Notes: a model not told the origin generated them from the letters alone. Numbered from the stretch's first letter, positions 26,248 through 35,360 are shown. The stretch is 37,749 bases of DNA from PALSA-1006 sp036171275 (GCA_036171275.1 JAVHQT010000062.1:1-37749), one strand, 5' to 3'. Translations and numbers: made by a program.

Positions 26248-26876
26248 ATTTGCTTGAAGAACTTAAGAATGCTGACCCCAATAATCCGGGTGGATGGCCT
26301 TGGCCGATTAAAGTTTTGAGTTTTATGGTGCTGTTTTTATTGGTGATTGTGGTGGGCGCTGTCATCGATTGGAAATCGCAAATGGAGACCTTGACTACAC
26401 TAGAAAATGAGGAAGTTAAAAAGAAAACAGATTTTACTAGAAAGAAAAAAATAGCCAATAATTTGGCCAGTAAAAAGAAACAGTTGTTAGAAACAGAGCA
26501 ATCTTTCGGGGTGTTGCTGAAACAGCTGCCGAGTAAATCTGAAATGGATGCCTTGCTGACCGATATTAATCAAGCGGGTTTGGGGCGCGGCCTACAATTT
26601 GATTTATTTAGACCGGGTCCTGAAGTGGCAACCGGTGTGCTAACTGAACAGCCTATCGCCATTCGCGTCACCGGCAGTTATGACGATTTAGGCAAGTTTA
26701 GCAGCGACATTTCGCAATTGCCTCGGATAGTCACCTTGAATGATATTAGTATTAGTCAGACGACAAATGGCTTACTGCTGATGGAAGCCACTGCCAAAAC
26801 CTATCGCTATTTAGATAGCAATGATGCGGGGCTGCAAGCCAAGAAAACCCCCACGCCAGCGGGGAGCGCGCCATGA
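26244..26876 (+). CDS. pilO: Type IV pilus assembly protein PilO
   Basis: Partner of PilN in the inner-membrane alignment complex. It has 210 residues. A short cytoplasmic N-terminus with NNPGGWPWPIKVLSF is followed by a membrane helix (about 25-45), a Lys-rich coiled coil (about 50-85), then LLKQLPSKSEMDALLTDINQ and the periplasmic domain with ITVTGSYDDLG-like text (IRVTGSYDDLGKFSSDIS). It overlaps pilN and pilP by four bases each. Confidence 0.94.
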   Translation: MNLLEELKNADPNNPGGWPWPIKVLSFMVLFLLVIVVGAVIDWKSQMETLTTLENEEVKKKTDFTRKKKIANNLASKKKQLLETEQSFGVLLKQLPSKSEMDALLTDINQAGLGRGLQFDLFRPGPEVATGVLTEQPIAIRVTGSYDDLGKFSSDISQLPRIVTLNDISISQTTNGLLLMEATAKTYRYLDSNDAGLQAKKTPTPAGSAP

Positions 26877-27385
26877 AATCGGTCTATTTGATCATCGTCA
26901 TTGCTTTTGCTTTGACGGGCTGTGCGGGTGAGGAATTTCAAGATTTGCGCGATTTTGTCAATGCTGAAAATAATCTGACTGGCACCGAGCCCTCGCCCTA
27001 TCCAGAGATAAAGCCTTATGTTCCGTTCAGTTATGATAATTCGACCGGTATTCCAGATCCCTTTAAACCACGCGTCACCGATACGAAAAGTAGCGGTCCG
27101 CGCGGGCAGAATCAGCCGGATATGACGCGAGTCAAAGAAGAACTGGAAGAATTTCCGCTGGAAAGTTTGAAAATGGTGGGTTACTTAAACCAAGCAAAAA
27201 CCGGCTTTGCCGTGATTCGATCAGGCGATGGCAAGCTGCACCGGGTTAAAGTTGGTAACTATATCGGTCTGAATTTTGGCTTGATTAAGTCCATTTCGGA
27301 TACCGAAATCAATATCAGAGAGATGGTGCAGGACAGCGCTGGCGATTGGTCAGTGCGCGACAGCACCATGCAGTTAGTAGAATAA
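26873..27385 (+). CDS. pilP: Type IV pilus pilotin-like lipoprotein PilP
   Basis: Inner-membrane lipoprotein linking the PilN/PilO complex to the secretin PilQ. It has 170 residues. A lipobox LTGCAG places the lipidated cysteine at 17. The middle is Pro/Asp-rich and disordered (YPEIKPYVPF), and the C-terminal beta-sandwich has LESLKMVGYLNQAKTGFAVIR, HRVKVGNYIG and GDWSVRDSTMQL. It starts in the ATGA overlap with pilO. The pilQ gene follows after 11 bp. Confidence 0.93.
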   Translation: MKSVYLIIVIAFALTGCAGEEFQDLRDFVNAENNLTGTEPSPYPEIKPYVPFSYDNSTGIPDPFKPRVTDTKSSGPRGQNQPDMTRVKEELEEFPLESLKMVGYLNQAKTGFAVIRSGDGKLHRVKVGNYIGLNFGLIKSISDTEINIREMVQDSAGDWSVRDSTMQLVE

Positions 27386-27396
27386 TTGGAGTCCTC

Positions 27397-29535
27397 ATGA
27401 AACCGTCAATACACCCTGTTAACTATGTGTGCCAAATCGTCCTTTCACTGCTGCTGTTTTGTGCTGCAAGCGCGCAAGCAGTTGAGGCGGGCAATGCCAT
27501 TGTGTCGATTAAGGCCAGTCCGTCTGTCAATGGCAAAGTGGTGTTAACGGTGGCTTTAAAAAATGCGCCGCTTAATCCGCCAGCCGCTTTTATTATCAAT
27601 TCGCCCGCCAGAATTGCCTTTGACTTTGCCAATACGAGCAATGATTTAGGCACGTCCACCTTGGCTTTAGTCGAAGGCGAGCTGCGCAGTGTCAATGTTA
27701 TTCAAGTAGGCACGCGTACGCGATTGGTGGTTAACTTAGCGCAAATGCTGACTTATGAAACGCGCGTAGATGGCTCTAACCTATTGATTACATTGAAAAA
27801 TAAAGAGGTGGTACCCGCAGACAATGATCCGCAAGCGACCGCCAGATTTGCCGAGCCACGGCTAGGTTCGCAGATACATAGTTTGCTCGATGTCGATTTT
27901 AGACGCGGGACGAATGGCGAAGGGCGGATTCAAATTGATATGTCAGATGCGAGTGTTGGCATTGATATTAAACAACAGGGAAAAGTGCTGATTGTCGAAT
28001 TTGCCAAAACCAAATTGCCCGCTAATTTGCAACGTAAATTAGACGTGATTGATTTTGCTACCCCCGTGCAAATGATTGATGCCTTTGCGCAAGGTGAAAA
28101 CGCGCGCTTAGTGATTGAACCTCGCGGCAATTGGGAATACTCGGCTTATCAAACGGATAACAAATTCATAATCGAAGTCAAGCCGGTGCGGGATGACCCA
28201 AGCAAAACGGCACAAAATGCGCGCATTGCCTTTGCGGGTGAAAAGCTCAGTTTTAATTTCCAAAATATTTCAACGCGCGAAGCGTTGAATGTGATCGCCG
28301 ACTTTACCAATTTAAATATGGTGATTAGCGATTCTGTGACCGGCAATATGACTTTGCGCTTAAAAGACGTGCCCTGGGATCAGGCACTGCAAATTATTTT
28401 AGATTCGCGTGCCTTAATGCAAGTCCGCGATGGCAACGTGATTACGGTTGCACCGCGCGATGAAATCGCCACTCGCCAAAAAGATTTGCTGACTAATCAA
28501 AGCATTATTCATCAATTGGAGCCGGTGCATACCGAATCTTTCCAGCTCAATTATGCCAAAGTCGAAGATGTCAAAGCGGTCTTGGATGGTTATCAAAATG
28601 CCGACTCAACTGGCGCTGCCAGCTCAGAAACCAGCACTTCGACCGCAACGGCTACCGCCCCAAGCACCACCAATACCAGCTCAGCAAAAACGGCTCAAAC
28701 CGAAAAAATCGCCTTTGATTCGCGCACTAATACGCTGTATGTCACCGCCACCTCAAGCCGACTAGTTGAAGTGCGTGAAATTATCAAAAAGCTCGATGTA
28801 CCGGTGCGCCAAGTGCTGATTGAAGCCCGATTTGTATCGGCAACCCGTACTTTTAACAGTGCGCTCGGTGGACGATTAGGCTTAACTCAAACCACCCCAA
28901 CCGCCCTTAGCGGCGGCGGTGTTTCAGGGCAAATCAACAATATGTCCAACGTGAATTTGCCAGGCTTCCCTGCGGCGGCCGGTAATCTTTCCCTGTCTTT
29001 ATTTGATCAGATGGCGACTAAAACACTGACCTTGGAATTGGCGGCTTCGGAGTTGGATGAGCGGATTAAATCCATCGCCAGTCCACGTGTCATGACGGGT
29101 GACGGCACGGCAGCCACCATTAAATCTGGGGTTCAAATTCCCTATGCGGTGGCGGGTAGCTCGACCACTGGCCCTTCAGTCGCTTTCAAAGATGCCACCC
29201 TAAGCTTGAAAGTCACCCCACGCATTACGCCCGATAATCGCGTCACCATGATTTTAGATTTGACGCAAGATTCGGTCGGAACGCTTTATGGTGGCGTGCC
29301 CAGCATCAATAAAAAACAGGTATTAACCACAGTGATGGTGGAAAACGGTGGAACAGTCGTGATCGGTGGCGTATTCACCCAAGATACGCTCGAATCAACC
29401 TCCAGAGTGCCGTGGTTAGGCGATATTCCTGGTTTGGGTTGGTTGTTTAAAAGCCGTGCGCAGAATGATTCTAAGCAAGAATTGTTGATTTTTATCACCC
29501 CGAAAATTTTGAAAGATAGCTTGAATATCAATTAA
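27397..29535 (+). CDS. pilQ: Type IV pilus secretin PilQ
   Basis: Outer-membrane multimeric secretin through which the pilus emerges. I use the ATG at 27397, preceded by GGAG, giving 712 residues; an in-frame ATG at 27346 lies inside pilP. A signal peptide (about 1-29, ending SAQA) precedes two AMIN domains, an STN/N0 domain (INVIADFTNLN-like NVIADFTNLNMVIS), and an N1 (NolW) domain interrupted by a Ser/Thr/Ala-rich linker (about 410-435). The secretin core contains VPVRQVLIEARFV, GTAATIKSGVQIPY, and the C-terminal VPWLGDIPGLGWLFK and ELLIFITPKIL. A terminator follows. Confidence 0.96.
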   Translation: MKPSIHPVNYVCQIVLSLLLFCAASAQAVEAGNAIVSIKASPSVNGKVVLTVALKNAPLNPPAAFIINSPARIAFDFANTSNDLGTSTLALVEGELRSVNVIQVGTRTRLVVNLAQMLTYETRVDGSNLLITLKNKEVVPADNDPQATARFAEPRLGSQIHSLLDVDFRRGTNGEGRIQIDMSDASVGIDIKQQGKVLIVEFAKTKLPANLQRKLDVIDFATPVQMIDAFAQGENARLVIEPRGNWEYSAYQTDNKFIIEVKPVRDDPSKTAQNARIAFAGEKLSFNFQNISTREALNVIADFTNLNMVISDSVTGNMTLRLKDVPWDQALQIILDSRALMQVRDGNVITVAPRDEIATRQKDLLTNQSIIHQLEPVHTESFQLNYAKVEDVKAVLDGYQNADSTGAASSETSTSTATATAPSTTNTSSAKTAQTEKIAFDSRTNTLYVTATSSRLVEVREIIKKLDVPVRQVLIEARFVSATRTFNSALGGRLGLTQTTPTALSGGGVSGQINNMSNVNLPGFPAAAGNLSLSLFDQMATKTLTLELAASELDERIKSIASPRVMTGDGTAATIKSGVQIPYAVAGSSTTGPSVAFKDATLSLKVTPRITPDNRVTMILDLTQDSVGTLYGGVPSINKKQVLTTVMVENGGTVVIGGVFTQDTLESTSRVPWLGDIPGLGWLFKSRAQNDSKQELLIFITPKILKDSLNIN

Positions 29536-29552
29536 GCTTAAACGCCCAACTG

Positions 29553-29583
29553 AAAGCCCGGAATCGCCGGGCTTTTGTTTTTG
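29553..29583 (+). terminator. Rho-independent terminator after pilQ
   Basis: AAAGCCCGG-AATCG-CCGGGCTTT is a perfect 9-bp stem followed by a T-rich run, starting 18 bp after the pilQ stop. It should separate the pil operon from the aroKB gene. Confidence 0.88.
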
Positions 29584-29608
29584 GAAAATGAACACTTAAA
29601 ATTTTGAC

Positions 29609-31261
29609 ATGACGATTGCAAGCCTCCCACCAAATAAACGCACTTCTGGAAACCTGATTTTGGTTGGCATGATGGGCTGCGGAAAAACCACGGTTGGCCG
29701 TATTTTAGCCAAACAGCTCGGTAAAAAATTTATTGATAGCGATGAAGAAATTCAGCTGCGCACCGGCGTGAAAATAGCGCATATTTTTGATCTCGAAGGC
29801 GAAGAAGGTTTTCGGCAGCGCGAAAGTGCGGTGCTGCAAGACTTGCTCAAGCTGGATAATATTGTTTTGGCAACCGGTGGCGGGGTAGTTTTAAAAGCTG
29901 AAAATCGCCTTCTTTTGCAAGAAAATGGCATGGTCATTTATTTAAAAAGCAGCGTATATGACTTATGGCAGCGCACCCGTAGAGATCAGACCCGCCCGTT
30001 GTTGCAAACCAGCAATCCGCGCGCTACCTTGCAGGATTTATTTGATTTACGAGACCCAATTTATCGCGCTGTTGCCGATCATGTCGTGCATACCGGCAAA
30101 CAGAATGTGCACGCGATGACTGAGAAAATGTTCAATATAATCAATGAGTTAGAGTATTTTTCAATGATAAATGCCAAGTTTCAAACCTTGAATTTAGGAT
30201 TAAATGAGCGCAGCTACGCCATTCAAATTGGACAAAATTTACTTGAGCAATCTGCTTTGCTACTCAAGCATATCCCGCATCAACGTGTGGTGATTATCAC
30301 CAATGAAACGGTTGCCCCTTTGTATTTGGCGCGGCTGACGGCGGCGTTAAAGCAGCACGCGGTGCAGGTGCAAGCGATTATTTTGCCCGATGGCGAACGC
30401 TACAAAAATAACGCGTCTTTAAACATTATTTATGACGCTTTACTGTCGAACCGTTGCGAGCGCACTACGCCGTTAATTGCTTTGGGCGGCGGCGTGATTG
30501 GCGATATGACCGGATACGCCGCAGCAACGTATTTGCGCGGTGTGCCGTTTATTCAAATTCCCACCACTTTGCTGGCGCAAGTAGATTCTTCCGTGGGCGG
30601 CAAAACCGGCATCAATCACCCGCTCGGTAAAAATATGATCGGTGCTTTTTATCAGCCGAAAGTGGTGGTGGCAGACGTTGCTACCTTACAAACCCTGCCG
30701 GATAGGGAGTTGCGTGCGGGTTTGGCGGAAGTAATTAAATACGGCTTGATTCGAGATTTGCCCTTTTTAGAATGGTTGGAGCTGAATATGGAACGTTTAT
30801 TGCAGCGCGATGCCGATGCGTTGCAATACGCGATTGTGCGCAGCTGCCAAAACAAAGCCGCAGTGGTGGGCGTGGATGAGCGTGAAAGTGGTGAACGCGC
30901 CTTGCTTAATTTAGGGCACACTTTTGGTCATGCCATTGAAAACGCCATGGGTTATGGCGTGTGGTTGCATGGTGAAGCGGTGGCGGCGGGTACGATGTTG
31001 GCGGTTGAGCTATCGCAGCGTCTGGGCTGGCTGACTGCGGAAGACGTTGCTCGGGTGCGTCGTTTATGGGTGCGCGCCGAATTGCCGACTGTTGCGCCCG
31101 CGCTGGGCGCTGAAAGGTACATTCAACTGATGGGTTTAGATAAAAAAGTAGCAGAGGGAAAAATCCGCTTTGTCTTGTTAAAGCAACTTGGAGAGGCAGT
31201 GATAACGGCTAACGTTGCCTTGGATTTATTAACGCAAACACTGGAATCGTGCGGTGAGTGA
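29609..31261 (+). CDS. aroKB: Fused shikimate kinase / 3-dehydroquinate synthase
   Basis: One 550-codon frame carries two shikimate-pathway enzymes. Residues about 14-175 are shikimate kinase: VGMMGCGKTTVGRILA (P-loop), DSDEEI, RQRESAVL, ATGGGVVL and the lid-region RTRRDQTRPLL. Residues about 187-550 are 3-dehydroquinate synthase: VIITNETVAPLY, ILPDGERYKN, ALGGGVIGDMTGYAAATYLRG, VDSSVGGKTGINHP, the zinc-site region LAEVIKYG and LNLGHTFGHAIE with HGEAVAAG. In most relatives these are neighbouring separate genes. Here no stop intervenes; an in-frame ATG at 30164 (residue 186) is a plausible ancestral or residual aroB start without a clear ribosome site. Confidence 0.92.
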   Translation: MTIASLPPNKRTSGNLILVGMMGCGKTTVGRILAKQLGKKFIDSDEEIQLRTGVKIAHIFDLEGEEGFRQRESAVLQDLLKLDNIVLATGGGVVLKAENRLLLQENGMVIYLKSSVYDLWQRTRRDQTRPLLQTSNPRATLQDLFDLRDPIYRAVADHVVHTGKQNVHAMTEKMFNIINELEYFSMINAKFQTLNLGLNERSYAIQIGQNLLEQSALLLKHIPHQRVVIITNETVAPLYLARLTAALKQHAVQVQAIILPDGERYKNNASLNIIYDALLSNRCERTTPLIALGGGVIGDMTGYAAATYLRGVPFIQIPTTLLAQVDSSVGGKTGINHPLGKNMIGAFYQPKVVVADVATLQTLPDRELRAGLAEVIKYGLIRDLPFLEWLELNMERLLQRDADALQYAIVRSCQNKAAVVGVDERESGERALLNLGHTFGHAIENAMGYGVWLHGEAVAAGTMLAVELSQRLGWLTAEDVARVRRLWVRAELPTVAPALGAERYIQLMGLDKKVAEGKIRFVLLKQLGEAVITANVALDLLTQTLESCGE

Positions 31262-32381
31262 GCAAACCTTAGCAGCCTATGCGGCACAGGCTTCACAGTC
31301 GCGCGGACGCAAAGTATTTGAAGCGGCACCGGCGGGGCGCAGTGAGTTTCAGCGTGACCGCGACCGCATTATTCACTCCGGCGCGTTTCGCCGGTTGGAA
31401 TATAAAACCCAAGTTTTCGTTAATCATGAGGGCGATTTATTTCGCACGCGCCTGACGCACAGCATCGAAGTGGCGCAAATTGCCCGCTCAATCGCCCGTC
31501 GTTTGCACTTAAATGAAGACTTAGTCGAAGCCATTTCATTAGCGCACGATTTGGGACACACGCCGTTTGGTCATGCCGGACAAGATGCTTTAAACGCCTG
31601 TATGCGCGATGCCGGCGGCTTTGAGCATAATTTGCAATCCTTGCGCGTGGTGGATGTACTTGAAGAGCGATACGCAGAATTTGATGGGCTGAATCTTTGT
31701 TTTGAAACGCGTGAAGGCATTTTAAAACACTGTTCGTTGGAAAATGCCGCTTTGCTGGGCGAAGTTGGGGAACGTTTTATAAACGGGCAACGCCCAACTT
31801 TAGAAGCGCAAGTGGCGAATCTCGCTGATGAAATTGCCTATAATAATCATGATGTTGACGATGGACTGCGCTCCGGTTTGCTAACGCTGGCGCAAATGAG
31901 CGAGGTAAGATTATTTGCCCAACATTTAGCCGAAGTGCGCAGCCGTTTTCCTGCCCTAGATGAGCGCCGCCTTATCCACGAAACCATTCGGCGCATGATC
32001 AATACTTTGGTGGGCGATGTGATTGCGCAAACCGAGCTCAATATTTTGGCACACGCGCCGACCAGCATTGACGCGGTGCGAGCTGCCCCGATGCTGATGT
32101 CGTTTAGTCCCGCCATGGTGGAATTAAACCGCGAATTGAAATTATTTTTGCGCACACACCTGTATCGGCATTATCGAGTGATGCGCATGAGTGCGAAGGC
32201 AAATAAAATTATTAGCGAATTATTTCAAGCGTTTATCACCGATTCTCGCCTGCTTCCGCCGCAGTTCTTGCGTGCCGCCGAAATCAACCCGACGCGCGCA
32301 GTGGCCGATTATGTGGCAGGCATGACGGATCGCTACGCGATTAGAGAATATCGTCGCTTGTTTGTGGTTGAAGAAAATTAG
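31254..32381 (+). CDS. dgt: dGTPase-like dNTP triphosphohydrolase
   Basis: HD-domain triphosphohydrolase that removes tripolyphosphate from dNTPs. It has 375 residues, the length of the shorter Dgt type. The metal-binding HD motif is spread over THSIEVAQIARSIARRL and AISLAHDLGHTPFGHAG (catalytic H...HD), with a later Asp in EIAYNNHDVDDGLR. FEHNLQSLRVVDVLEERY is typical of Dgt. The start is a GTG at 31254, overlapping the aroKB stop by eight bases, so expression is coupled. Confidence 0.93.
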   Translation: MSEQTLAAYAAQASQSRGRKVFEAAPAGRSEFQRDRDRIIHSGAFRRLEYKTQVFVNHEGDLFRTRLTHSIEVAQIARSIARRLHLNEDLVEAISLAHDLGHTPFGHAGQDALNACMRDAGGFEHNLQSLRVVDVLEERYAEFDGLNLCFETREGILKHCSLENAALLGEVGERFINGQRPTLEAQVANLADEIAYNNHDVDDGLRSGLLTLAQMSEVRLFAQHLAEVRSRFPALDERRLIHETIRRMINTLVGDVIAQTELNILAHAPTSIDAVRAAPMLMSFSPAMVELNRELKLFLRTHLYRHYRVMRMSAKANKIISELFQAFITDSRLLPPQFLRAAEINPTRAVADYVAGMTDRYAIREYRRLFVVEEN

Positions 32382-32382
32382 G

Positions 32383-32505
32383 GAAGTGTTGATTGCACTG
32401 TTCGCCTTAGACTGGCGAAGGTAAATCGTAAGTCATTGATTTATTTGATATTTATTTCGTTGTAGTTCAACAAAGCACTGCTGGGTTTAGCGAACCGTGC
32501 TACCG
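32383..32505. repeat. Degenerate intergenic repeat element, copy C
   Basis: The gap between dgt and ubiH starts with GGAAGTGTTGATTGCACTG and TTCGCCTTAGACTGGCGAAGG, then GTCATTGATTTATTTGATAT and GTTGTAGTTCAACAAAGC, which line up with the ATTGATT and ATGGTTCGACAAGG blocks of copies A and B. The right terminal repeat is not clear. The remaining bases to 32628 hold no recognised gene; the ubiH ribosome site is weak. Confidence 0.4.
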
Positions 32506-32628
32506 GCGCTGGCTGGCTTTAGACACTTGCCGCCACGACTTACCGCTAGTGGGTGCGGGACGGAAACTGGGTGCAATTTCGGTTGGTGCAATGAGCGTTT
32601 CTTTAAGCAAACTTAACCTGAGGTCATT

Positions 32629-33792
32629 ATGAATTCTATTCAGCAATGTGACGTGGCGATTGTCGGCGGTGGTCCGGTGGGAAAGGCCTTAGCTTTAGCA
32701 TTGCGCGAGAGCGATTTGAACGTCGTTGTTCTAGAAGCGCGCAGCGCCAGCGCTTATCAGTCCGACCCGCGTGCCTTAGCGCTGTCTTACGGCAGCCGAT
32801 TGTTGCTGGATAAATTGGCAGTCTGGTCACACTTGAGCGCCATTTCTCCGATTCAAGAAATTCTGATTTCACAAAAAAATACGGCAGGCTTTTCCCGCTT
32901 GCAAGCAAGCGAAATGCACGTGCCTGCCCTAGGTTATGTTTTGCCCTATTCGGCGCTGCAAACCGCCTTACAACAAGCCTTGCAAGCGACCTCGGTCAGC
33001 TATTTTGACCAAGCCTGCGTGCAAGAATTGCAGACTTCAGCAAGCCAAGCCACGCTCACTTATCAGCGTGCTGGGCTTGATGTTCAGTTGCAAGCGCGCT
33101 TGGTGGTGGTGGCTGATGGCGGGAAATTGCTTGAACAAACCCATCCGCCCACCGTGCGCGAATACGGGCAAAGTGCCGTGATTGCGCACGTTACCTGTAG
33201 CCGCCCGCAAGTCGCCACAGCCTTTGAACGCTTCACGCCACAAGGCCCGTTAGCCTTGCTGCCGTTTCAAGAAGGCTATGAAATTGTCTGGACAGCGTCG
33301 CACGCGCAAGCGCAGGAAATGCTGACTTGGTCGGATGCGGTTTTTCTAAGCCAATTGCAACCGCATTTTGGTGATGACGTTGGTGAATTTAAAACGGTAG
33401 GCACACGCAGCCAGTTTCCGTTGCGTTTAAAAAAAGCAAAGCAAGTCACGCTGCCACACACGGTGTTGATTGGCAATGCCGCGCAAACTTTGCATCCGGT
33501 GGCGGGGCAGGGCTTCAACATGGGTGTGCGCGATGCCTGGGAGTTGGCGCGGCTAATTTTGCGCACCCCCGCAGCGCAATTGGGCACGGACAATATGCTT
33601 AAGCGCTTCCGGCAGCAGCGTGGACTAGATCGCCAAGCGGTCATTGGCTTTACCGACAGCTTAGTGCGAATTTTTTCCAACGATTGGCCGGTGCTCAATC
33701 AAGGGCGCGGCATCGCACTCGGCCTGCTCAATCGCGTCGCACCGCTTAAAAAATTTGTTGCGAAACGAATGATGTTTGGCGCGAATGGATGA
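32629..33792 (+). CDS. ubiH: UbiH-like FAD-dependent ubiquinone-biosynthesis hydroxylase
   Basis: Flavin monooxygenase that hydroxylates the aromatic ring in ubiquinone synthesis. It has 387 residues. The N-terminal FAD Rossmann motif is DVAIVGGGPVGKALALAL with VVLEAR after it; DPRALALSYGS is a UbiH/VisC-group block; the conserved DG motif is VVADGGK; the C-terminal FAD motif is IGNAAQTLHPVAGQGFNMG followed by RDAWELARLI. UbiH is favoured over UbiF/UbiI by overall pattern, but position specificity is not provable here. Its stop overlaps a small ORF. Confidence 0.88.
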   Translation: MNSIQQCDVAIVGGGPVGKALALALRESDLNVVVLEARSASAYQSDPRALALSYGSRLLLDKLAVWSHLSAISPIQEILISQKNTAGFSRLQASEMHVPALGYVLPYSALQTALQQALQATSVSYFDQACVQELQTSASQATLTYQRAGLDVQLQARLVVVADGGKLLEQTHPPTVREYGQSAVIAHVTCSRPQVATAFERFTPQGPLALLPFQEGYEIVWTASHAQAQEMLTWSDAVFLSQLQPHFGDDVGEFKTVGTRSQFPLRLKKAKQVTLPHTVLIGNAAQTLHPVAGQGFNMGVRDAWELARLILRTPAAQLGTDNMLKRFRQQRGLDRQAVIGFTDSLVRIFSNDWPVLNQGRGIALGLLNRVAPLKKFVAKRMMFGANG

Positions 33793-33934
33793 GTTGAAAC
33801 TGACGACGTGTTTGCAAAAGTACCAGGCGACGCAAGCACACCAAAGCGTGGCGCGTCTGTATGATGAAATGGGCAATTCTCAAGGTGAATTTTATAAAAG
33901 CTACATGGCTGCATTAAGCGAAACTCCCTCTTAA
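33785..33934 (+). CDS. Possible small protein coupled to ubiH
   Basis: A 49-codon ORF starts with an ATG that overlaps the ubiH stop (ATGGATGA) and runs MDELKLTTCLQKYQATQAHQ to SYMAALSETPS. Composition is that of a soluble helical protein with no unusual codons. The overlap is the arrangement expected of a translationally coupled gene. I do not recognise a family, and it could be the truncated start of a longer lost gene or a chance ORF. Confidence 0.35.
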   Translation: MDELKLTTCLQKYQATQAHQSVARLYDEMGNSQGEFYKSYMAALSETPS

Positions 33935-34134
33935 GAATTGCTGGCGCGACACGCAACGTGATTGCCATGTGCCACCTTAACGGAAAATTATGCCGCGCAG
34001 GATCAGGTCTGTTCTGCAACTATTCTTTAAGTGGCATTGAAGAATATGATGCGGTTTCAGGGCAAAGTCCCTAGCAGAATAAAGTGTATGCGTCGCTACT
34101 GAGTCTTCGTTAATATCAAAAAATTATCCAGCTC
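33935..34134. other. Non-coding gap before the glycosyltransferase
   Basis: No ORF, RNA gene or strong hairpin was recognised in this 200-bp stretch. With the small ORF before it, the ubiH-glycosyltransferase gap is about 340 bp. It presumably holds the promoter of the glycosyltransferase gene. Confidence 0.35.
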
Positions 34135-35220
34135 ATGCTCAAGAAACTACTGATTGTTTATCACCGCGCTCCACCTATTGCAGCCAATCTGCAAAAAGCT
34201 TTTTTACGTCAAGGCATTCAAACTGAGATTTTTTACACAACCGATTATGAGCATTGGTTCTACTATCGAATTATTAGGCGGATCAACCGCCTTGCGGCTC
34301 AGTTAAAGCTGGTGCGCAAAGGGACAGATTTGTTTCATTCGCATCCCTTAAATTTAATCAATTATGTCAGCAGCAACTTTGAGAATACTTTCTCAAGGCT
34401 TCAACCCGATGCTGTGTTGGTGATTCATGGCTTACCTTTTGGGGAAATCCCGCTATCGCGTATTACTGTTCCTAAAATTGGCTGGCATCTTGAACCACGT
34501 GATGATTTGCCCTATTTGATTAACAACGCGCAACCCTTTGATATTTATAACTCTTTTAGCCAGAAAGATGTTTCATTGTTGACCGAAACTGGCTTTGACT
34601 GTCGCTATTTACACCACGTTGCCGATCCTGAATTATTTTTTAATGACCCAACTGTTTGCAAGCAATTTGATCTTACTTTTGTCGGTAACTGGAGCGCGTG
34701 GCGCGACGAAACACTGCAAGCTGCTTTGGCTGTTACGCAAAATATTGCGCTTTACGGTAGTTATTGGCTGAAGAAAAGTACGATTGCTAAACCGCTGTTG
34801 CAGCGTATTTATCGAGGTCAAGAAATTATTGGGCCTGACTTAAACCAACTCTTTAATGCTTCTAAAATAGTTTTAAACGCGTCAAGAATACCGGGCAGTT
34901 ATGGATTAAATATGCGTTTTTTTGAGGTACTGGCTGCAGGTGGGGTTTTGCTCACCGACCCTGTTCCAGAGCTAGAGCAACATTTCATTGCAGGCAAACA
35001 TTTGGCTGTTTATCACCAGGTGGCAGACCTAAAAAAACAGCTTCATGAGCTGTTGCTGAATGTAAAGCAGCGAAATTTAATGAGCCAAGCGGGGCAAAAT
35101 CGTGTGCGTGAACAGGCGAACTACGACTTAATGGCAGCGCATTTTCTGGCGCAGTTTCACGAAATATCAAGTTCACCCGCTTGGCTGGCTCGCGTGCCGC
35201 GCGCAGAAAAAGGCGCTTAG
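34135..35220 (+). CDS. CgeB-like glycosyltransferase
   Basis: A 361-residue cytoplasmic GT-B-fold protein of the CgeB/Glyco_trans_1_2 type. The N-terminal half includes LLIVYHRAPPIAANL and VLVIHGLPFGEIPLS. The C-terminal half has DLTFVGNWSAWRDETL, LNQLFNASKIVLNASRI and the donor-site-like NMRFFEVLAAGGVLLTDPVPELEQHF. Such enzymes transfer sugars to surface polysaccharides or proteins; donor and acceptor are unknown. It is separated from ubiH by a non-coding gap and from the DUF1016 gene by a repeat-filled gap, so it appears to be a lone accessory gene. Confidence 0.82.
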   Translation: MLKKLLIVYHRAPPIAANLQKAFLRQGIQTEIFYTTDYEHWFYYRIIRRINRLAAQLKLVRKGTDLFHSHPLNLINYVSSNFENTFSRLQPDAVLVIHGLPFGEIPLSRITVPKIGWHLEPRDDLPYLINNAQPFDIYNSFSQKDVSLLTETGFDCRYLHHVADPELFFNDPTVCKQFDLTFVGNWSAWRDETLQAALAVTQNIALYGSYWLKKSTIAKPLLQRIYRGQEIIGPDLNQLFNASKIVLNASRIPGSYGLNMRFFEVLAAGGVLLTDPVPELEQHFIAGKHLAVYHQVADLKKQLHELLLNVKQRNLMSQAGQNRVREQANYDLMAAHFLAQFHEISSSPAWLARVPRAEKGA

Positions 35221-35313
35221 TACCAAGCGCGTAATGAATAAATCAGTGCTTTACCGAAACTAAGTCTGGCGGATTTAATCGGGCTCTGCACCTATTAGTT
35301 AGCCGTTTGTAGC

Positions 35314-35347
35314 TTGGGTTAGGTGCGGTTTTTGCGCCGTAACCCAA
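35314..35347. repeat. Long hairpin, intergenic palindrome
   Basis: TTGGGTTAGGTGCG and CGCCGTAACCCAA form a stem around a TTTTTG-containing loop. Sequences of the form GTTGGGTTACG...CGTAACCCAAC are common dispersed palindromes in proteobacterial and cyanobacterial genomes. It lies about 95 bp after the glycosyltransferase and could also terminate its transcript. Confidence 0.6.
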
Positions 35348-35360
35348 CCTAATTAAGGAT

